DNA of 64,000 nucleotides from Bos javanicus (GCF_032452875.1 NC_083875.1:78886178-78950177), one strand, 5' to 3'; shown: positions 1 to 11,890, counted from the stretch's first letter. Numbers and translations are program-made. The notes: a model not told the origin generated them from the letters alone.

Positions 1-12
1 AAGATGTATGTT

Positions 13-150
13 GTTGTTGTTCAGTCACCAAGTCATGTCCAACTCTTCATGACCCCATGGACTACAGCATGCCAGGCCTGTCCCTCTCCATCTCCTGGAG
101 TTTGCCCAAGTTCATGTCCATTGAGTCAGTGATGCAATGTTGCTTTGTAT
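13..150 (-). mobile_element. BovB-related 3' end fragment
   Basis: Reverse-strand BovB 3' end with the gttgttgtt-type tail at its left, then the usual sequence around 'accccatggactacagca' and 'catgccaggcctg'. About 138 bp; older than the copies ending in repeated cagtt. Confidence 0.75.
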
Positions 151-842
151 CTTTGCCTAGTAAGAGTTTAATCTAAAGACTACCATAAAAACTATTAGTA
201 AGGAGCATTGTCTTTTTCCTACTAATGAGAAGGCAAGACACTTAAAAAAATTCTTGAGTGTTCTTTGAACAGCTCAAAGGATCCATGTGTATTCTTTGGG
301 AACCTGGGGATTAGGGTGAATCTGTGTTCTATTTCACAGTAGTTCAAAGAGGGATGAAAACTTTTGGGGTGAGATTTGGGGTATGCTTTGTTTTCTGTTT
401 TTAGTAATTTTAGAACTCTGAATTTGTATAAACAATGAGTATCATTGGTTTAAATGTTTTTATATTTAAATTTTAGATTATTATGGGGAGAAGAGAAGTA
501 GGCAAACTAATCTACAAGGCTAGTAATAGAAGGGTAGGGATGACAGAAGGGTATTCCAGTCAAAAACAGCTGCTCCCTCTCCGCTTTCCAGCTTTGTCTG
601 CCTTGCCTAAGAATCCTGCTTTGTCCATCTCTGTGACAGTGAAAACAGCATGGGCTTTCCTGTCAGAAAGCCCCAGGTTCAAGACTCAACACCATTCCTA
701 TTAACTCCACAGTTTTAGAGCCAAGTCATTCAACCCAAGCCATAGTTCTTTCTTCTGTAAAATGGTTTTCAATAAAGTTTCAATAAAACTGTCTTAACTT
801 CTGTGAACCCTCAGCACAACAATAATTATCAAGCTCCTAGCG
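151..842. other. Intronic sequence without recognised feature
   Basis: No repeat family or gene is recognised. A 73-codon open frame at 483-704 resembles no known protein and has no splice context. Confidence 0.5.
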
Positions 843-847
843 TGGTT

Positions 848-979
848 TCCTGGGGGAGGAAATGGCAGCCCACTCCAGTATGTTTGCCTGGAAAATTTCC
901 ATGGACAGAGGAGCCTGATGGTCTACAGTCCATGGGGCTGAAAAAAGAGTCAAACATGACTGAGTGATTAAGCACAGCA
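848..979 (+). mobile_element. Bov-A SINE (monomer, diverged)
   Basis: Bov-A unit lacking the tRNA-like head, recognised by 'aaatggcagcccactccagt' and 'ggacagaggagcctgatgg'. Short flanking repeat tggtttc at 843-849 and 980-986 is a possible target-site duplication. Confidence 0.8.
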
Positions 980-1205
980 TGGTTTCACATGTTTATAAAC
1001 AAATTATCTCGTGATGCTTCATCCCTTACCTCATCCCAGCCCATCTCATCACAGTCACCAGGTAACCTGAAGACAAGGGGATTTTCCCATTCTATTGGAA
1101 TTGCCAGCTGAAAACCTTTACATATAGTTATTTAAAGTTGAGTTAATTAAGATGAAATAAAATTAAAATTTCAGTTCCTTATTTCAAATGGCTAGGACAT
1201 AGGCA

Positions 1206-1432
1206 GGGATCTTCCCTGGTGGCGCAGACGGTAAAGCGTCTGCCTACAGTGTGGGAGACCCAAGTTCGATCCCTGGGTTGGGAAGATCCTCTGGAGAAGG
1301 AAATGGCAACCCACTCCAGTACTCTCGCCTGGAAAATCCCATAGACGGGGGAGCATAGTGGGCTACAGTCAGCCCATGGGGTCGCAAAGAGTCAGACATG
1401 ACTGAATGACTTCACTTTCACTTTCTTTCACT
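1206..1432 (+). mobile_element. Bov-tA SINE with 13-bp TSD
   Basis: tRNA-derived head ('cttccctggtggcgcagacg', B-box-like gttcgatccc) joined to a Bov-A body. Target-site duplication taggacataggca at 1193-1205 and 1433-1445 is exact. Confidence 0.93.
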
Positions 1433-1445
1433 TAGGACATAGGCA

Positions 1446-1799
1446 AACACAGATAGAATATTTCCTTTATTGCTGAAAGGTTTATTGATTGGCTTTCTTG
1501 ACTCTCTTGCAGCTATAGATGTGTTGCCATTCTGGCCAGTGTAAGCAAGGGCCCCTGGGTAAAGCTTTTTTGGAAAGCAGCTGAAGCAGCAGGATCAATG
1601 TTGTGATCAGTGGTGACTTTGAGGTGAAAGCTATGGGGATGGACTGGAGATATAATTTTGAGCTGATAATTTGGAAACAGACTGTAGCTAATCATATTCT
1701 TATGACTTTATCATCTTTCCCAATTCCCATGTTACAGTCATTCCAACACTAAAATACTAACTTTACCTTAAATTGGATGAAGTCTTTGATCTCAATGTA
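1446..1799. other. Intronic sequence without recognised feature
   Basis: No gene or repeat family recognised between the SINE and the A-rich L1-like tail. A 60-codon frame on the minus strand is unsupported. Confidence 0.5.
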
Positions 1800-1885
1800 T
1801 CATATTCTTTTGATGGGACACAATATTGTAAAGCAATTACCCTCCAATTTTAAAAAATTAATTAAATAAAAAAAAAGAAAAAGCA
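1800..1885 (+). mobile_element. Short L1 3' end with A-rich tail
   Basis: Contains 'acaatattgtaaagcaatta' and an A-rich tail. The same 3' end occurs at 39028-39080. Strongly 5'-truncated. Confidence 0.6.
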
Positions 1886-1904
1886 GTATACTCTCATTAG
1901 TCAG

Positions 1905-2042
1905 GAAAATCTTTCCTTCTCTCAGTCCTACCCTCATTATTTCATTCATTATTTTGTTTTCCTTTCTTATTTTCTTCCTTCTTTCCTTTTTTCTTTCCTT
2001 CTTTCCTCCTTCCTTCCTTCCTTCCTATCCTGTCCTCCTTCC
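1905..2042. repeat. CT-rich low-complexity tract (TTCC)n
   Basis: Polypyrimidine stretch with runs of ttcc/tttcc repeats, densest at 1960-2035. Likely length-variable. Confidence 0.85.
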
Positions 2043-2102
2043 AGATCACAGTAAGGATGTGACCTGACCTAGGAGCTTTTACTGAAAGACTGTTGTCTTT
2101 GT

Positions 2103-2125
2103 GCTGACTCAGGGGGATACGTCAT
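2103..2125 (+). promoter_or_regulatory. Candidate AP-1/MARE-like plus CRE-like sites
   Basis: TGCTGACTCA at 2103-2112 is a TRE preceded by a MAF-type TGC half, and TACGTCAT at 2118-2125 is a CRE/ATF-type site. They lie within 23 bp in sequence with no recognised repeat. Motif match only; no evidence of activity. Confidence 0.25.
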
Positions 2126-3530
2126 CAATGAATCTGTAGAGCTTCCTGCCTAGAGTATTACTAAGCAGGTGCTCTAGCTATTACAATAAGCTGCTTCAGA
2201 CTGTTCAAAAATGAGTGACTCTAAATGAATGGTGCCTATAATGCCAAAAAGAAGTGAGACCAAAATCTGATAGGTGCTGCAAAACAGCTTACCTGTGGAA
2301 ATGACCTTACTTCAAAACACTTTCTTCTCTGGACTCCCTTTCTTGATCAGAATTTATTATAGGTTATTTTCTTCTACCATGTATGCTAGGCACATGGTGT
2401 GCTGAACTGAGAATTCATGAATTCTATCCTCATCATTGAATTGGCTTCTTGCCTAACCTTGGGCAGAGGACACACCATGTCTTTAAAGCATTCCTCTAGG
2501 AATCACATGGATTGGTATAAAAGGTTTAATTATTAATGGAATTTGCAGAGAACTTGCCTAGCTGAATAACTCCAGCCAACTTTAATTTTTAATCTTTATA
2601 AATACCTTTGAATTTTAATAAGTTCTCAGCAAGGCAGCCATTTATTCTTTAGGTACGGCTTCCACCTTATGGTTTTATCACATGCTTTGCTTTATCTCCT
2701 CTTCATACCCCTTCTCTGGATGGCATTTTCTGCTATCCTCCACTTCCCTTATATTTTATCCTTGCATAACAACTGTAGTTTGAGAAAATGTAGTTAAGAA
2801 AGTAGAAACTAATTGCTAAAAAGGGCATCTGAATTTTCTGTGAATGTTTGCAAATTCTGTCTCCCTTTTGATATCAGAGATGAAAAGTTAGAGTTATCAC
2901 TTTAAATCACAAGGTATTCTGTGAAGAGAGAGGAGATTTTTTTTTCTTCTATTACATATGCTGGCTTAATATAAAGCCAATGTTTTGAACACACTACTCT
3001 GACAGGAACAATTTCATACATGGTGGTTAGACTATGAGGCTAGCTCGCATAAACCTATTTCTCTCAGCCATGAAAAACAGTGGAAAGTAATGCTGTTTTA
3101 AGTCAAGTATTTAAGTAAATAGAAAACATCTCCATTTTAGTTTATAAGTCTCTGGCTTTTCTTGTCTCCTATACCAATATGTTTGTAGCCTCACTTAGGC
3201 TTGTCAACCCTAAAGAACACTATGGATTTATTTTTCCTTTAAAAAAAGGAGAGAAGAAAGGTGGATGGTGAGATGACACTGTTATGACTGTGTAGCCTTA
3301 GGTGAAATGTGAGATGGTTTATACATTCATGAGAAAGGATTTGTTAGTGTAGTTAGCTTTACCGTGGAAATATGATCCAAGTGGGGAACAGAGGAGAGTA
3401 TGTCATATGGTCCCTCGAAGGGGAAGAAGGAAGCTGGTGGAGATGTGGCAGGAGGGCAAGTTTCCTCAAGTGAGATGCCAAGTAGTAGTGTTATCCCCAT
3501 ACCCGCTCCATGGTGGGGTGTTGGAAGGGG
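2126..3530. other. Intronic sequence without recognised feature
   Basis: Largely free of young repeats and AT-rich. No exon with splice sites seen. Confidence 0.5.
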
Positions 3531-3546
3531 GTGTGTGTGTGTGTGT
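3531..3546. repeat. (GT)n microsatellite, short
   Basis: Eight GT units directly after a G-rich run. Confidence 0.85.
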
Positions 3547-3604
3547 CTTAGGGGTGCTGTGGTAGAAACTAGGAATGTCCAGGAAATGATATGGACACAG
3601 AAGC

Positions 3605-3770
3605 AGAGCTTTAAAAGTACAAGGCACAGTGTCCATCGGTGGATGAATGGACCAACAAAATGTGGTGTGTTCATACAAAGTATGCAATGGTCAGACTTAA
3701 AAAAGAAAGGAAATCTGACACGTGCTGCAGCATGGATGGACTTTAAGGACACTATGCTAAGTGAAATGAA
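3605..3770 (+). mobile_element. Old L1 3' UTR fragment (left part)
   Basis: Matches the old mammalian L1 3' end ('gtccatcggtggatgaatgg', 'ctaagtgaaatg'). Its last ~90 bp are repeated on the other side of the SINE, at 3985-4075. Confidence 0.7.
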
Positions 3771-3782
3771 AGGAAAGTAAAA

Positions 3783-3984
3783 GTGTTAGTGGTTCAGTTG
3801 TGTCCAGCTCTGTTTGACCCTATGGACTGTAGACCGCCAGGCCCCTCTATCCATAGGATTCTCCAGGGAAGAATACTGGAGTGGGTTGCCCTTCCTTTCT
3901 CCAGGGGATCATCCCGACCAGGGATCAAACATGAGTTTCCCAAATTTCAGGCAGGTTCTTTACCGTCTGAGCCACCAGGGGAAA
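3783..3984 (-). mobile_element. Bov-tA SINE inside an L1 fragment
   Basis: Reverse-strand Bov-tA: Bov-A body first ('ccagggaagaatactggagt'), tRNA-like head ending gagccaccaggggaa. Flanked on both sides by copies of the same ~90-bp L1 segment (see findings). Confidence 0.88.
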
Positions 3985-4378
3985 AAGTATGCAGTAGTCA
4001 GCATTAAAAAAGAAGAGAAATCTGACATATGCTCCAACATGGATAAACTTTAGAGACATCACGCTAAGTGAAATAATCTAGCCTCAAAGGGGAAACACTG
4101 CATGATTCCACTTAAATGAGGCACCTACAGTAATCAAATCCATAGAGAGCAGACCTAAAATGGCTATCAAGGGCTGGGGGTGAGGCAAGAGGGGAGTTTT
4201 TGTTTAATGAAGCAGAGTTTCCGATTTTCAAAAATGAGTTTGGAGATGGATGGTGGTGATAGTTGCACAACAGTGTGAATGTACTTAAGGCTCATGAACT
4301 GTACATGTAGAAGTGGTTAAGATGCTAAATTTTATGTTATATGTAATCACAGTGAAAATAAATGTGCTGGACATAATT
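3985..4378 (+). mobile_element. Old L1 3' UTR fragment (right part)
   Basis: Continues the L1 3' end after the SINE: 'aatccatagagagcagacct', 'gatggtggtgatagttgcac', 'tgaactgtacatgtag'. Typical old mammalian L1 3' UTR. Confidence 0.72.
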
Positions 4379-4826
4379 AAAGAATGTTGAAATTTTCTGT
4401 TTCTCCTGCATAGGACAAGATAGAATACTAGAGGGGATAAGAGGACAATGTTTCTACTAAATTGTCTTTTAAACCAATGCTTTTTTAAACTGCATGCTTT
4501 AGCTCATTAATAAGTCATACTGTAACTGAAAGTGAGGTCCAGCTGCTTACTGCTGAAAAGCCATTAAAGAGGCAAGGTTTGTGGAAAGGAAAGTTTGCTT
4601 TTTTTTGAATATTGTCAAGGAGGGTGGTGGGGGAGGGTGGTAGACACCCTTCCAAAGGCTGACTCCCCCCATTATCAGTGTGCAAGAGTTTTTATAGACA
4701 AAGGAAGAGGGTTACATGTAGAAACAGCACAGTCAGCTGTAATAGTCATCTTGAAATTGGTCAGGTGACCAATTTCATTGACCAGTGTCATCCTGATTGT
4801 TTTAAGTACACTTAATTTTCAGTTCT
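4379..4826. other. Intronic sequence, possible dispersed element
   Basis: Includes a G-rich run near 4620-4640. The part at about 4555-4790 reads like a dispersed ruminant element ('aaggctgactccccccatta'), but I cannot name the family. Confidence 0.3.
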
Positions 4827-5050
4827 GGGCTTTTCAGGTGGCAATAGTGGTAAAGAACCCACCTGCCAATGCAGGGGACTTAAGAGACACGAGTTGGATC
4901 CCTGGGTCGGGAAGATCCCCTGGAGTAGGGCATGGTATCCCACTCCAGTCTTCTTGCCTGAAGAATCCCATGGACAGAGGAGCCTGGTGGCCTACAGTCC
5001 ACAGGTCCACAAAGACTTGGACATGCCTGAAGAGATTTAACACACATGCA
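4827..5050 (+). mobile_element. Bov-tA SINE
   Basis: Head with gttggatccctgggtc, body 'cactccagtcttcttgcctg', diverged 3' end. Open frames over it on both strands are SINE frames. Confidence 0.88.
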
Positions 5051-5466
5051 CCACTAATAATAAGTGGTGTTGAATGTGACCTTGACACCTACCACTCTGT
5101 TCATAGCTGGCAGGACTGATTCTAATGCAGATTTCAACTAGATCATTATCTGTGAAAGGTGAGACAATATGGTGAACCCAGTTAGAAGGTCTTCACCTGG
5201 GAAGAATGGGTTTCATCAAGATAAGTTGCAAACCATTTCCATAGCAAAAGAACATTTTCAGAAAATGAACTGAAAAACATGTTGCGTTTAGCATCCCATT
5301 TAGTATTTTTATAAACGTCTGGGTTCTTTGATTCTCCATTATTATTAACAGGAGCAATAAACAAACAGAAACACACTCTGAATTAGTTTACTTCCCTTTC
5401 AAAATGTAGAACAAACACTAGCACACAAATTTTTTGTACCTGATTGGCAAAAATTCCAAAAGACAT
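5051..5466. other. Intronic sequence without recognised feature
   Basis: No gene or repeat family recognised. Confidence 0.5.
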
Positions 5467-5473
5467 AAGTCTG

Positions 5474-5755
5474 GGCTTCCCTGGTAGCTCAGTTGGTAAA
5501 GAGTCCCCCTGCAATGCAGAAGACCCTGGGTCTGATTCCTGGGTCAGGAAGATTCTCTGGAGAAGGGATAGGCTACCCACTCTGATATTCTTGGGCTTCC
5601 CTGGTGGTTGGGAAGATCCCCTGGAGGAGGGCATGGCAGCCCACCCCTGTGGGTTGCCTGGAGAATCTCCATGGACAGAGGAGCCTGGCGGGCTACAGTC
5701 CACGGGGTCGCAAAGAATCAGATATGACTAGCGACTAAATACAGCACAGCAGCTG
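5474..5755 (+). mobile_element. Two-headed Bov-tA SINE
   Basis: Order is head, a partial Bov-A piece ending at gatattctt, a second head (gggcttccctggtgg, internally deleted), then a full Bov-A. Possible 7-bp target-site duplication aagtctg at 5467-5473 and 5756-5762. Same join as the copies at 28728 and 57553. Confidence 0.85.
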
Positions 5756-6111
5756 AAGTCTGATGAAGGGATGATTCAATGAACAAGAAAATGGAGGTGA
5801 ACTACTTTGGAAATGCAGCGTGTCAAATAAGTAACTCGTCCAGTCATTAAAATAGTATAGTGAAAGGTCTTTTCACTTTTCTAGACTTTAAAACTTTCCT
5901 GCAATGAACATCAATTATATTTGTAATCTGATGAAAACAAAGAAAAATAAACAGAACACTAGTTTCAAAACAAGGGATCTAATTGCTTTTTTAAGGATGG
6001 CATTCATTTGCTCCATGACGCATTTCTTTAATGTCTTCCTCATTTGCAGCAATCAATGTTTTAACTGTGCACCATACACATACTCACACACTCAAAGCAT
6101 TACTGATAAAA

Positions 6112-6226
6112 GTATTGCCAACAAGCATTTATTGAGCACTTATTACATAGCAGGGTGCTTTCTATGCACTGTTGGGTATTTATGGATAAATAATGCATGA
6201 GTCAGGCCCTCAAGGAGCTCACTTAT
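6112..6226 (+). mobile_element. L2 LINE fragment
   Basis: Contains 'aagcatttattgagcactta' and 'ccctcaaggagctcactta', hallmark L2 3' sequence. Ancient. Confidence 0.75.
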
Positions 6227-6827
6227 GATTCAGGTGGGACCAAAGCCATAATTGTTCATAATGAATGGTAGCTTTTAGTGGCAAACTGTTCTGCACAAGC
6301 AACTAATATGCTTTGTCCATATTTAAAACTTACCTGATGGTACAAGGCATGTCTCTGACAGTTTTAAATTAAAATTTTTTCTTTGAGATAATTGTAGATT
6401 CACATACATTTTTAAGAAATAATACAGAACGATCCCATGTATCTTTTCCTCAGTTTCCTCCCATGATAATATCTTGTAAAATTATAGCACAGTATCACAA
6501 GTGGGATGTCGCCAAGGATACAGTCAAGATGCAGAGCCTCTCCATCACCACCAGGATTCCTTATGTTCCCCTTTTATAGCTACATTGTCTTCCTTTTCCT
6601 TACTTCTCTCTCCCACCCATAATCCTTTGGCAACCACTAATCTAGTTCTATAATTTTTTCATTTCAAGAATGTTATACAAATGGAGTCATAAAAGATACC
6701 ATCTTTTTAAGTTTCTCTCTCTCTCTCTTTTTTTTTTTCTCATTTAGCCTAATTCTCCAGAAATCCATTCAGGTTTTTGTGTGTATCAACAACTAGTTTC
6801 CATTTATTGCTAAGTTGTATTCCATTT

Positions 6828-6965
6828 GGGAAGATCCCCTGGAGAAAGGAATAGCAACCCACTCCAGTATTCTTTTCTGGAGAATTCCATGGACAGAGGA
6901 GCCTGGTGCACTGTAGTCCATGGGGTCTCAAAGAGTTGGACACAACTGAGTGACTTCTACTTTAC
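6828..6965 (+). mobile_element. Bov-A SINE in L1, with TSD
   Basis: Bov-A body ('atagcaacccactccagtat', 'catggacagaggagcctggt'). The repeat tattccatt on both sides (about 6820-6828 and 6969-6977) is a target-site duplication. Confidence 0.85.
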
Positions 6966-7082
6966 TACTCTATTCCATTGTATAGACGTATCACAGTTCG
7001 TTTAATCGTATACCTGTTGAAAAACATCTGGGTTGTTTCCAGTTTAGGGCTATTGTGGAGAAAGCTACTATAAATATTTGTG

Positions 7083-7290
7083 TACACTGTGCTTCCTTGG
7101 TGGGACAGACAGTAAAGACTCTGCCTGCAATGTGGGAGACCCAGGTTTGATCCCTGGGTCAGGAGGATCCTATGGGGAAGGGAATACCCACTCCAGTATT
7201 CTTGCCTGGAAAATTCCATGGACAGAGGAGCCTGGTGAACTACAGTCCATAGAGTTGCAAAAAGTCAGACAGAACTGAGCAACTAACACT
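7083..7290 (+). mobile_element. Bov-tA SINE in L1
   Basis: Head 'tgcttccttggtgggacaga', B-box-like gtttgatccc, then Bov-A body to aactgagcaact. Confidence 0.88.
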
Positions 7291-7581
7291 TATACTTTTA
7301 CAATGTGTGAATTTAAGTTTTCATTCCTCTAGAATTAATGCCCAGAATTACAATTGTTGGGTGGTATATAGTTGTATATTTATCTTTTTTTTTTAAGAAA
7401 CTGCCAAAATTTTTTCCACAAAGGTTGTACCATTTTACACGCCCATAAGCTATGTACGAGTGACCCATTTCTTCACCCTTGTCAGCACTTGATGTTGTTA
7501 TGATTTCTCTTTTAGCCATTCTGATAGGTATGTAATGATATCTCATTGTGGTTTTACTTTGCATTTCCCTAGCAGCTAATT

Positions 7582-7986
7582 CGGAGAAGGCAATGGCAAC
7601 CCACTCCAGTACTCTTGCCTGGAGAATCCCATGGGCAGAGGAGCCTGGTAGGCTGCAGTCCATGGGGTTGTGAAGAGTTGGACACAACTGAAGTGACAAT
7701 GGCACCCCACTCCAGTACTCTGGCCTGGAAAATCCCATGGACGGAGGAGCCTGGTGGGCTACAGTCCATGAGGTCACTAAGAGTCAGACACGACTGAGCG
7801 ACTTCACTTTTACTTTTCACTTTCCTGCATTGGAGAAGGAAATGGCAACCCAATCCAGTGTTCTTGCCTGGAGAATCCCAGGGACGGGGGAGCCTGGTGG
7901 GCTGCCCTCTATGGGATCGCACAGAGTCAGACACGACTGAAGCGACCTAGCAGCAGCAGCAGCAGAAGTGACTTAGCAGCAACAGC
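7582..7986 (+). mobile_element. Bov-A trimer SINE with 11-bp TSD
   Basis: Three Bov-A units in a row (starting near 7582, 7695 and 7832), ending in a CAG-rich tail. Target-site duplication agcagctaatt at 7571-7581 and 7987-7997. The usual form is a dimer (Bov-A2). Confidence 0.88.
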
Positions 7987-8224
7987 AGCAGCTAATTATT
8001 TTGAGCATCTTTTCTTGTCATTTTCTGCCATGCCACCTCTAGATACTTTTCATATCCATCTTGTAATTGGATTTTTTGTTGCCTTTTAACAATTGAGTTC
8101 TGAGAATTATTTATGTATTCTAGATACTTCATCAAATATAAAGTTGCAAATATTTCCTCCTAGTGTTTTTCAGGTCTTTTCATCCCCTTAACAGAACCAT
8201 TAGTAAAAGTTTTAAATTTTGATT

Positions 8225-8409
8225 CAGTTCAGTTCAGTTTCAGTTTAGTGGCTCAGTCATGTCCAACTCTTTACGACCCCATGAATTGCAGCACGCCAGG
8301 CCTCCCTGTTCATCACCAGCTCCCAGAGTTCACCCAAATTCATGTCCATCGAGTTGGTGATGCCATCCAGCCATCTCATCCTCTGTCGTCCCCTTCTCCT
8401 CTTGCCCCC
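8225..8409 (-). mobile_element. BovB 3' end, truncated, with 9-bp TSD
   Basis: Reverse-strand BovB tail (cagttcagttcag) and 3' end through 'gccatccagccatctcatcc'. Target-site duplication attttgatt at 8216-8224 and 8410-8418 is exact. Confidence 0.9.
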
Positions 8410-8662
8410 ATTTTGATTAGGTCCAGCTTATTAATTTTTCATGTTATGTATCACGCTTCTGAAGTCAAATTTAGGAATGCTTTGTCTAGCCCCAAATCTT
8501 GAATATTGTCACCCATGTTTGTTTTTTCTAAAATGTTCTATAGCTTTATGTTAGATATTTAAGCTTAATTAATTTTTAGTCAGTTTTTGCATAATGGGTG
8601 AGACTTTGATCAGTTTCTTTGCCCAATGATGTGTAATTGCATGAGTACCTCTTGTTGAAATG

Positions 8663-8812
8663 CTATTGTGTTAGTTTCCTACAGCTGCTATGAAAAATTA
8701 CCACAAACATGTGGTTTACAAGAACAGAAATATATTCTGTCACATTTCTGGAGGCCAAAAGTCTGAAATCAATGTCAACAGGGCCTTGCTGCCTCCAAAG
8801 GCTTTTGAGCAT
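8663..8812 (+). repeat. Old dispersed repeat, same family as 55935-56850
   Basis: Contains 'aaaaattaccacaaacatgt' and 'catttctggaggccaaaagt', matching the start of a widespread old mammalian repeat whose family name I am not sure of. Confidence 0.55.
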
Positions 8813-11070
8813 GGTGTAATTCTCTATTTACTTAAATCTTTGTCTTCTTTCTTCAGCATCATAGTTTTCAACATGCATGTCCTGAACAAATTATGTTAAA
8901 TTTCATCTAAGTATTTCATATTTTTGGAGCAATTTAACATGGTATTGAATTTTTAATGTTGGTGTCCACATGTTCATTGTTAGCTTATAGAAACAAAATT
9001 GATTTCATGTTTATTTTGTATCCTGCAACCTTCCTGAACTCATTTATTTTAGATAAGATTTTTTAAATATATTTTTGTAATTGTCTATATAGACTGCCAT
9101 GACATTTCATTTCTTCCTTTCTCATCTGCATGCTTGTATCCTTTTTTGCTTTATTGAACTAGATAGAACTTCTAATATTGTGTTGAATAAGGATGAGAAC
9201 TGACATCTCACTTTGTTCTGATCTTGAGGGGAATGCATTGGCTTTTACCATTAAGTATAATGTTATCTGTAGGGATTTTTTGTGTATGTGCATATTAAGG
9301 TGACGAAGTTTCCCTCTATTCTGTGTTTTGAGAGTGTTTGTCAAAAACTGGTGTTGAATACTGTCAAATGCTTTTGCTTCATCAGTGGATAAGGTAATGT
9401 GATTTTTCTTCTTTAGCTTGTTAGTATGGTAGATTGAATTGACTGGCTTTTGAGTATTGAACTTATTTTCCATCTCAGAACTAAATCTCACTTGGTCATG
9501 GTGTATAATTCTTTTCATGTATCACAGAATTCTATTTGCTAATGTTTTGTTAAAATTTTTAACATCTGTATTCATGAGGGATATCTGATTATCATCTTTT
9601 TTGTACAATCTTCATCTGGTTTTGATATCAAGGTAATGCTAGCTTTAAAAATGTATTTAGAAATACTCCCTCCTCGTCTAATTTTTTTTTAAACAAATTG
9701 TGTGGAATTGGCATTAAATCTTTACATATATTTTAGAATTCTCCAGTAGAACTATCTGGAATTGGAAATTTCCTTTTAGGGAGTTTTTAAATCTCCTTAA
9801 AAATTATAGAGCTATTCAAATCATCTGTCTTATTTTAAGTGAGTTGTGGTAGTTTCTGCTTTTCAAAAAATTATTTCATTTCATCCAATTTGTTGGTCTT
9901 ATGTGTGTAGAGTTGTGCATAGTATCCTATTATTATCCTTTAAATGTCTGTAGCATCTATAATGTTTCATTCCTGATTCTGTTGAGTCTTCTCTCTTATT
10001 TTCTTTGTCAGTCTTGCCAGAGACTTGCAAATTTTATTGATCTTTTTGAAGAAACATCTTTTTGGTTCACTGTTTCTCTTTATGGTTTTTGTTTTCTTCA
10101 TTGATTTCTGCTCTTAACTTTTAAAATTTCCTTGCATGTTTTGTGTTTATTTAATATTTTGTGCTTCTTCTAGTTTCTTGTGGCAGGAGCTTAGATTATT
10201 GATTTGAGGGTTTTTTCTTCCTAATGTAAGAATTTCATGCTCAAAATTTTCTTCTCAGCATTGCTTTATATGTGCTCTACAAATTTTAGTACGTTTTCAT
10301 TTTCATTCAGTTCAAAGTATTTTTAAAAATTTACCTTGAAACTTCCTTTTTGATTCGCGGATTATTTAGACATATGTTGTTTAATTTGCATGTGTGTAGT
10401 ATTTTACTATAATCATTCTGTTACCATCCTATTTTGACTCCATTGTGGTCAGAGAACACACACTACTTGATTTTAGTTCATTTACATTTGTTGCTGTTTA
10501 TTTGATATGTTCTACCTTGTGTATATTCTGTAGGTACTTGGACAGTTGTTGAATTGGATGTCTTATCAATGTCATTTAGATTCTGTTGATTAATGGCGTT
10601 TTCAGGTCTTCTTCAATTCAGTTCAGTCACTCAGTAGTCTGACTCTTTGCGACCCCATGGACTGCAGCATGCCAGGCCTCCCTGTCCATCACCAACTCCC
10701 AGAGTTTACTCAACTTCATGTCCGTTAAGTCGATGATGCCATCCAGCCATCTCATCTTCTGTCATCCCATTCTCCTTCTGCCTTCACTCTTTCGCAGCAT
10801 CAGGGTCTTTTCAAATGAGTCAGTTCTTCGCATCAGGTGCCCAAAGTATTGGAGCTTCAGCTTCAGCATCAGTCCTTCTAATGAATATTCAGAACTATTT
10901 AGAACTAATTTCCTTTAGGATGGACTGGTTGGATCTCCTTGCAGTCCAAAGGACTCTCAAGAGTCTTCTCAAATGCCACAGTTCAAAAGCATCAATTCTT
11001 CAGTGCTCAGCTTTCTTTATAGTCCAACTCTCACATCCATACATGACAACTGGAAAAACCATAGCTTTGA

Positions 11071-11508
11071 CTAGATGGACCTTGTTGGCAAAGTAATGTC
11101 TCTGATTTTTAATATGCTGTCCAAGTTGGTCATAGCTTTTCTTCCAAGGAGTAAGCATCTTTTAATTTCATGGCTACAGTCACCATCTGCAGTGATTTTG
11201 GAGCCCCCCAAAATAAAGTCTGTCACTGTTTCCACTGTTTCCCCATCTATTTCCCATGAAGTGATGGGACCAGATGCCATGATCTTAGTTTTCTGAATGT
11301 TGAGTTTTAAGCCAACTTTTTCATTTTCCTCTTTCACTTTCAAGAGGCTCTTTTGTTCTTCTTCATTTTCTGCCATAAGGGTGGTGTCATCTGCATATCT
11401 GAGGTTGTTGATATTTCTCCTGGCAATCTTGATTCCAGCTTGTGCTTCATGCAGTCCAGTGTTTCTCATGATGTACTCTGCATGTAATTTAAATAAGCAG
11501 AGTGACAA
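11071..11508 (-). pseudogene. BovB reverse-transcriptase remnant (YADD region)
   Basis: A 145-codon frame carrying the motif C box YADDTTLMAE and the downstream thumb region (KTKIMASGPITSWEIDG). It lacks motifs A and B and the endonuclease. A truncated retrotransposon product, not a host gene. Confidence 0.88.
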
Positions 11509-11619
11509 TATACAGCCTTGACGTACTCTTTCCCTATTTGGAACCAGTATGTTGTTCCATGTACAGTTCTAACTCTTCCTTCCTGACCTGCATACAGGTT
11601 TCTCAAGAGGCAGGTCAGG

Positions 11620-11890
11620 TGGGAACATTTCTTTCAAAGATGGGCACAATAAAGGATGGAAATGGTATGGACTTAACAAGAGCAGAAGATATTAAGAAGA
11701 GGTGGCAAGAATACACAGAAAAATTATACAAAAAAGAACTTCACGACCCAGATAATCACAATGGTATGATCACTCACCTAGAGCCAGACATCCTGGAACA
11801 CGAAGTCAAGTGGGCCTTAGGAAGCATGACTATGAACATAGCTAGTGGAGGTGATGGAATTCCAATTGAGTTATTTCAAATCCTAAAGGA
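11620..11890 (+). pseudogene. BovB ORF2 fragment, inverted 5' segment
   Basis: Forward frame with the region just upstream of the reverse-transcriptase core (LEPDILEHEVKWALGSM, SGGDGIPIELFQ). It belongs to the inverted part of the insertion at 10616-11901. The open frame above it joins unrelated minus-strand BovB sequence by chance. Confidence 0.85.
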
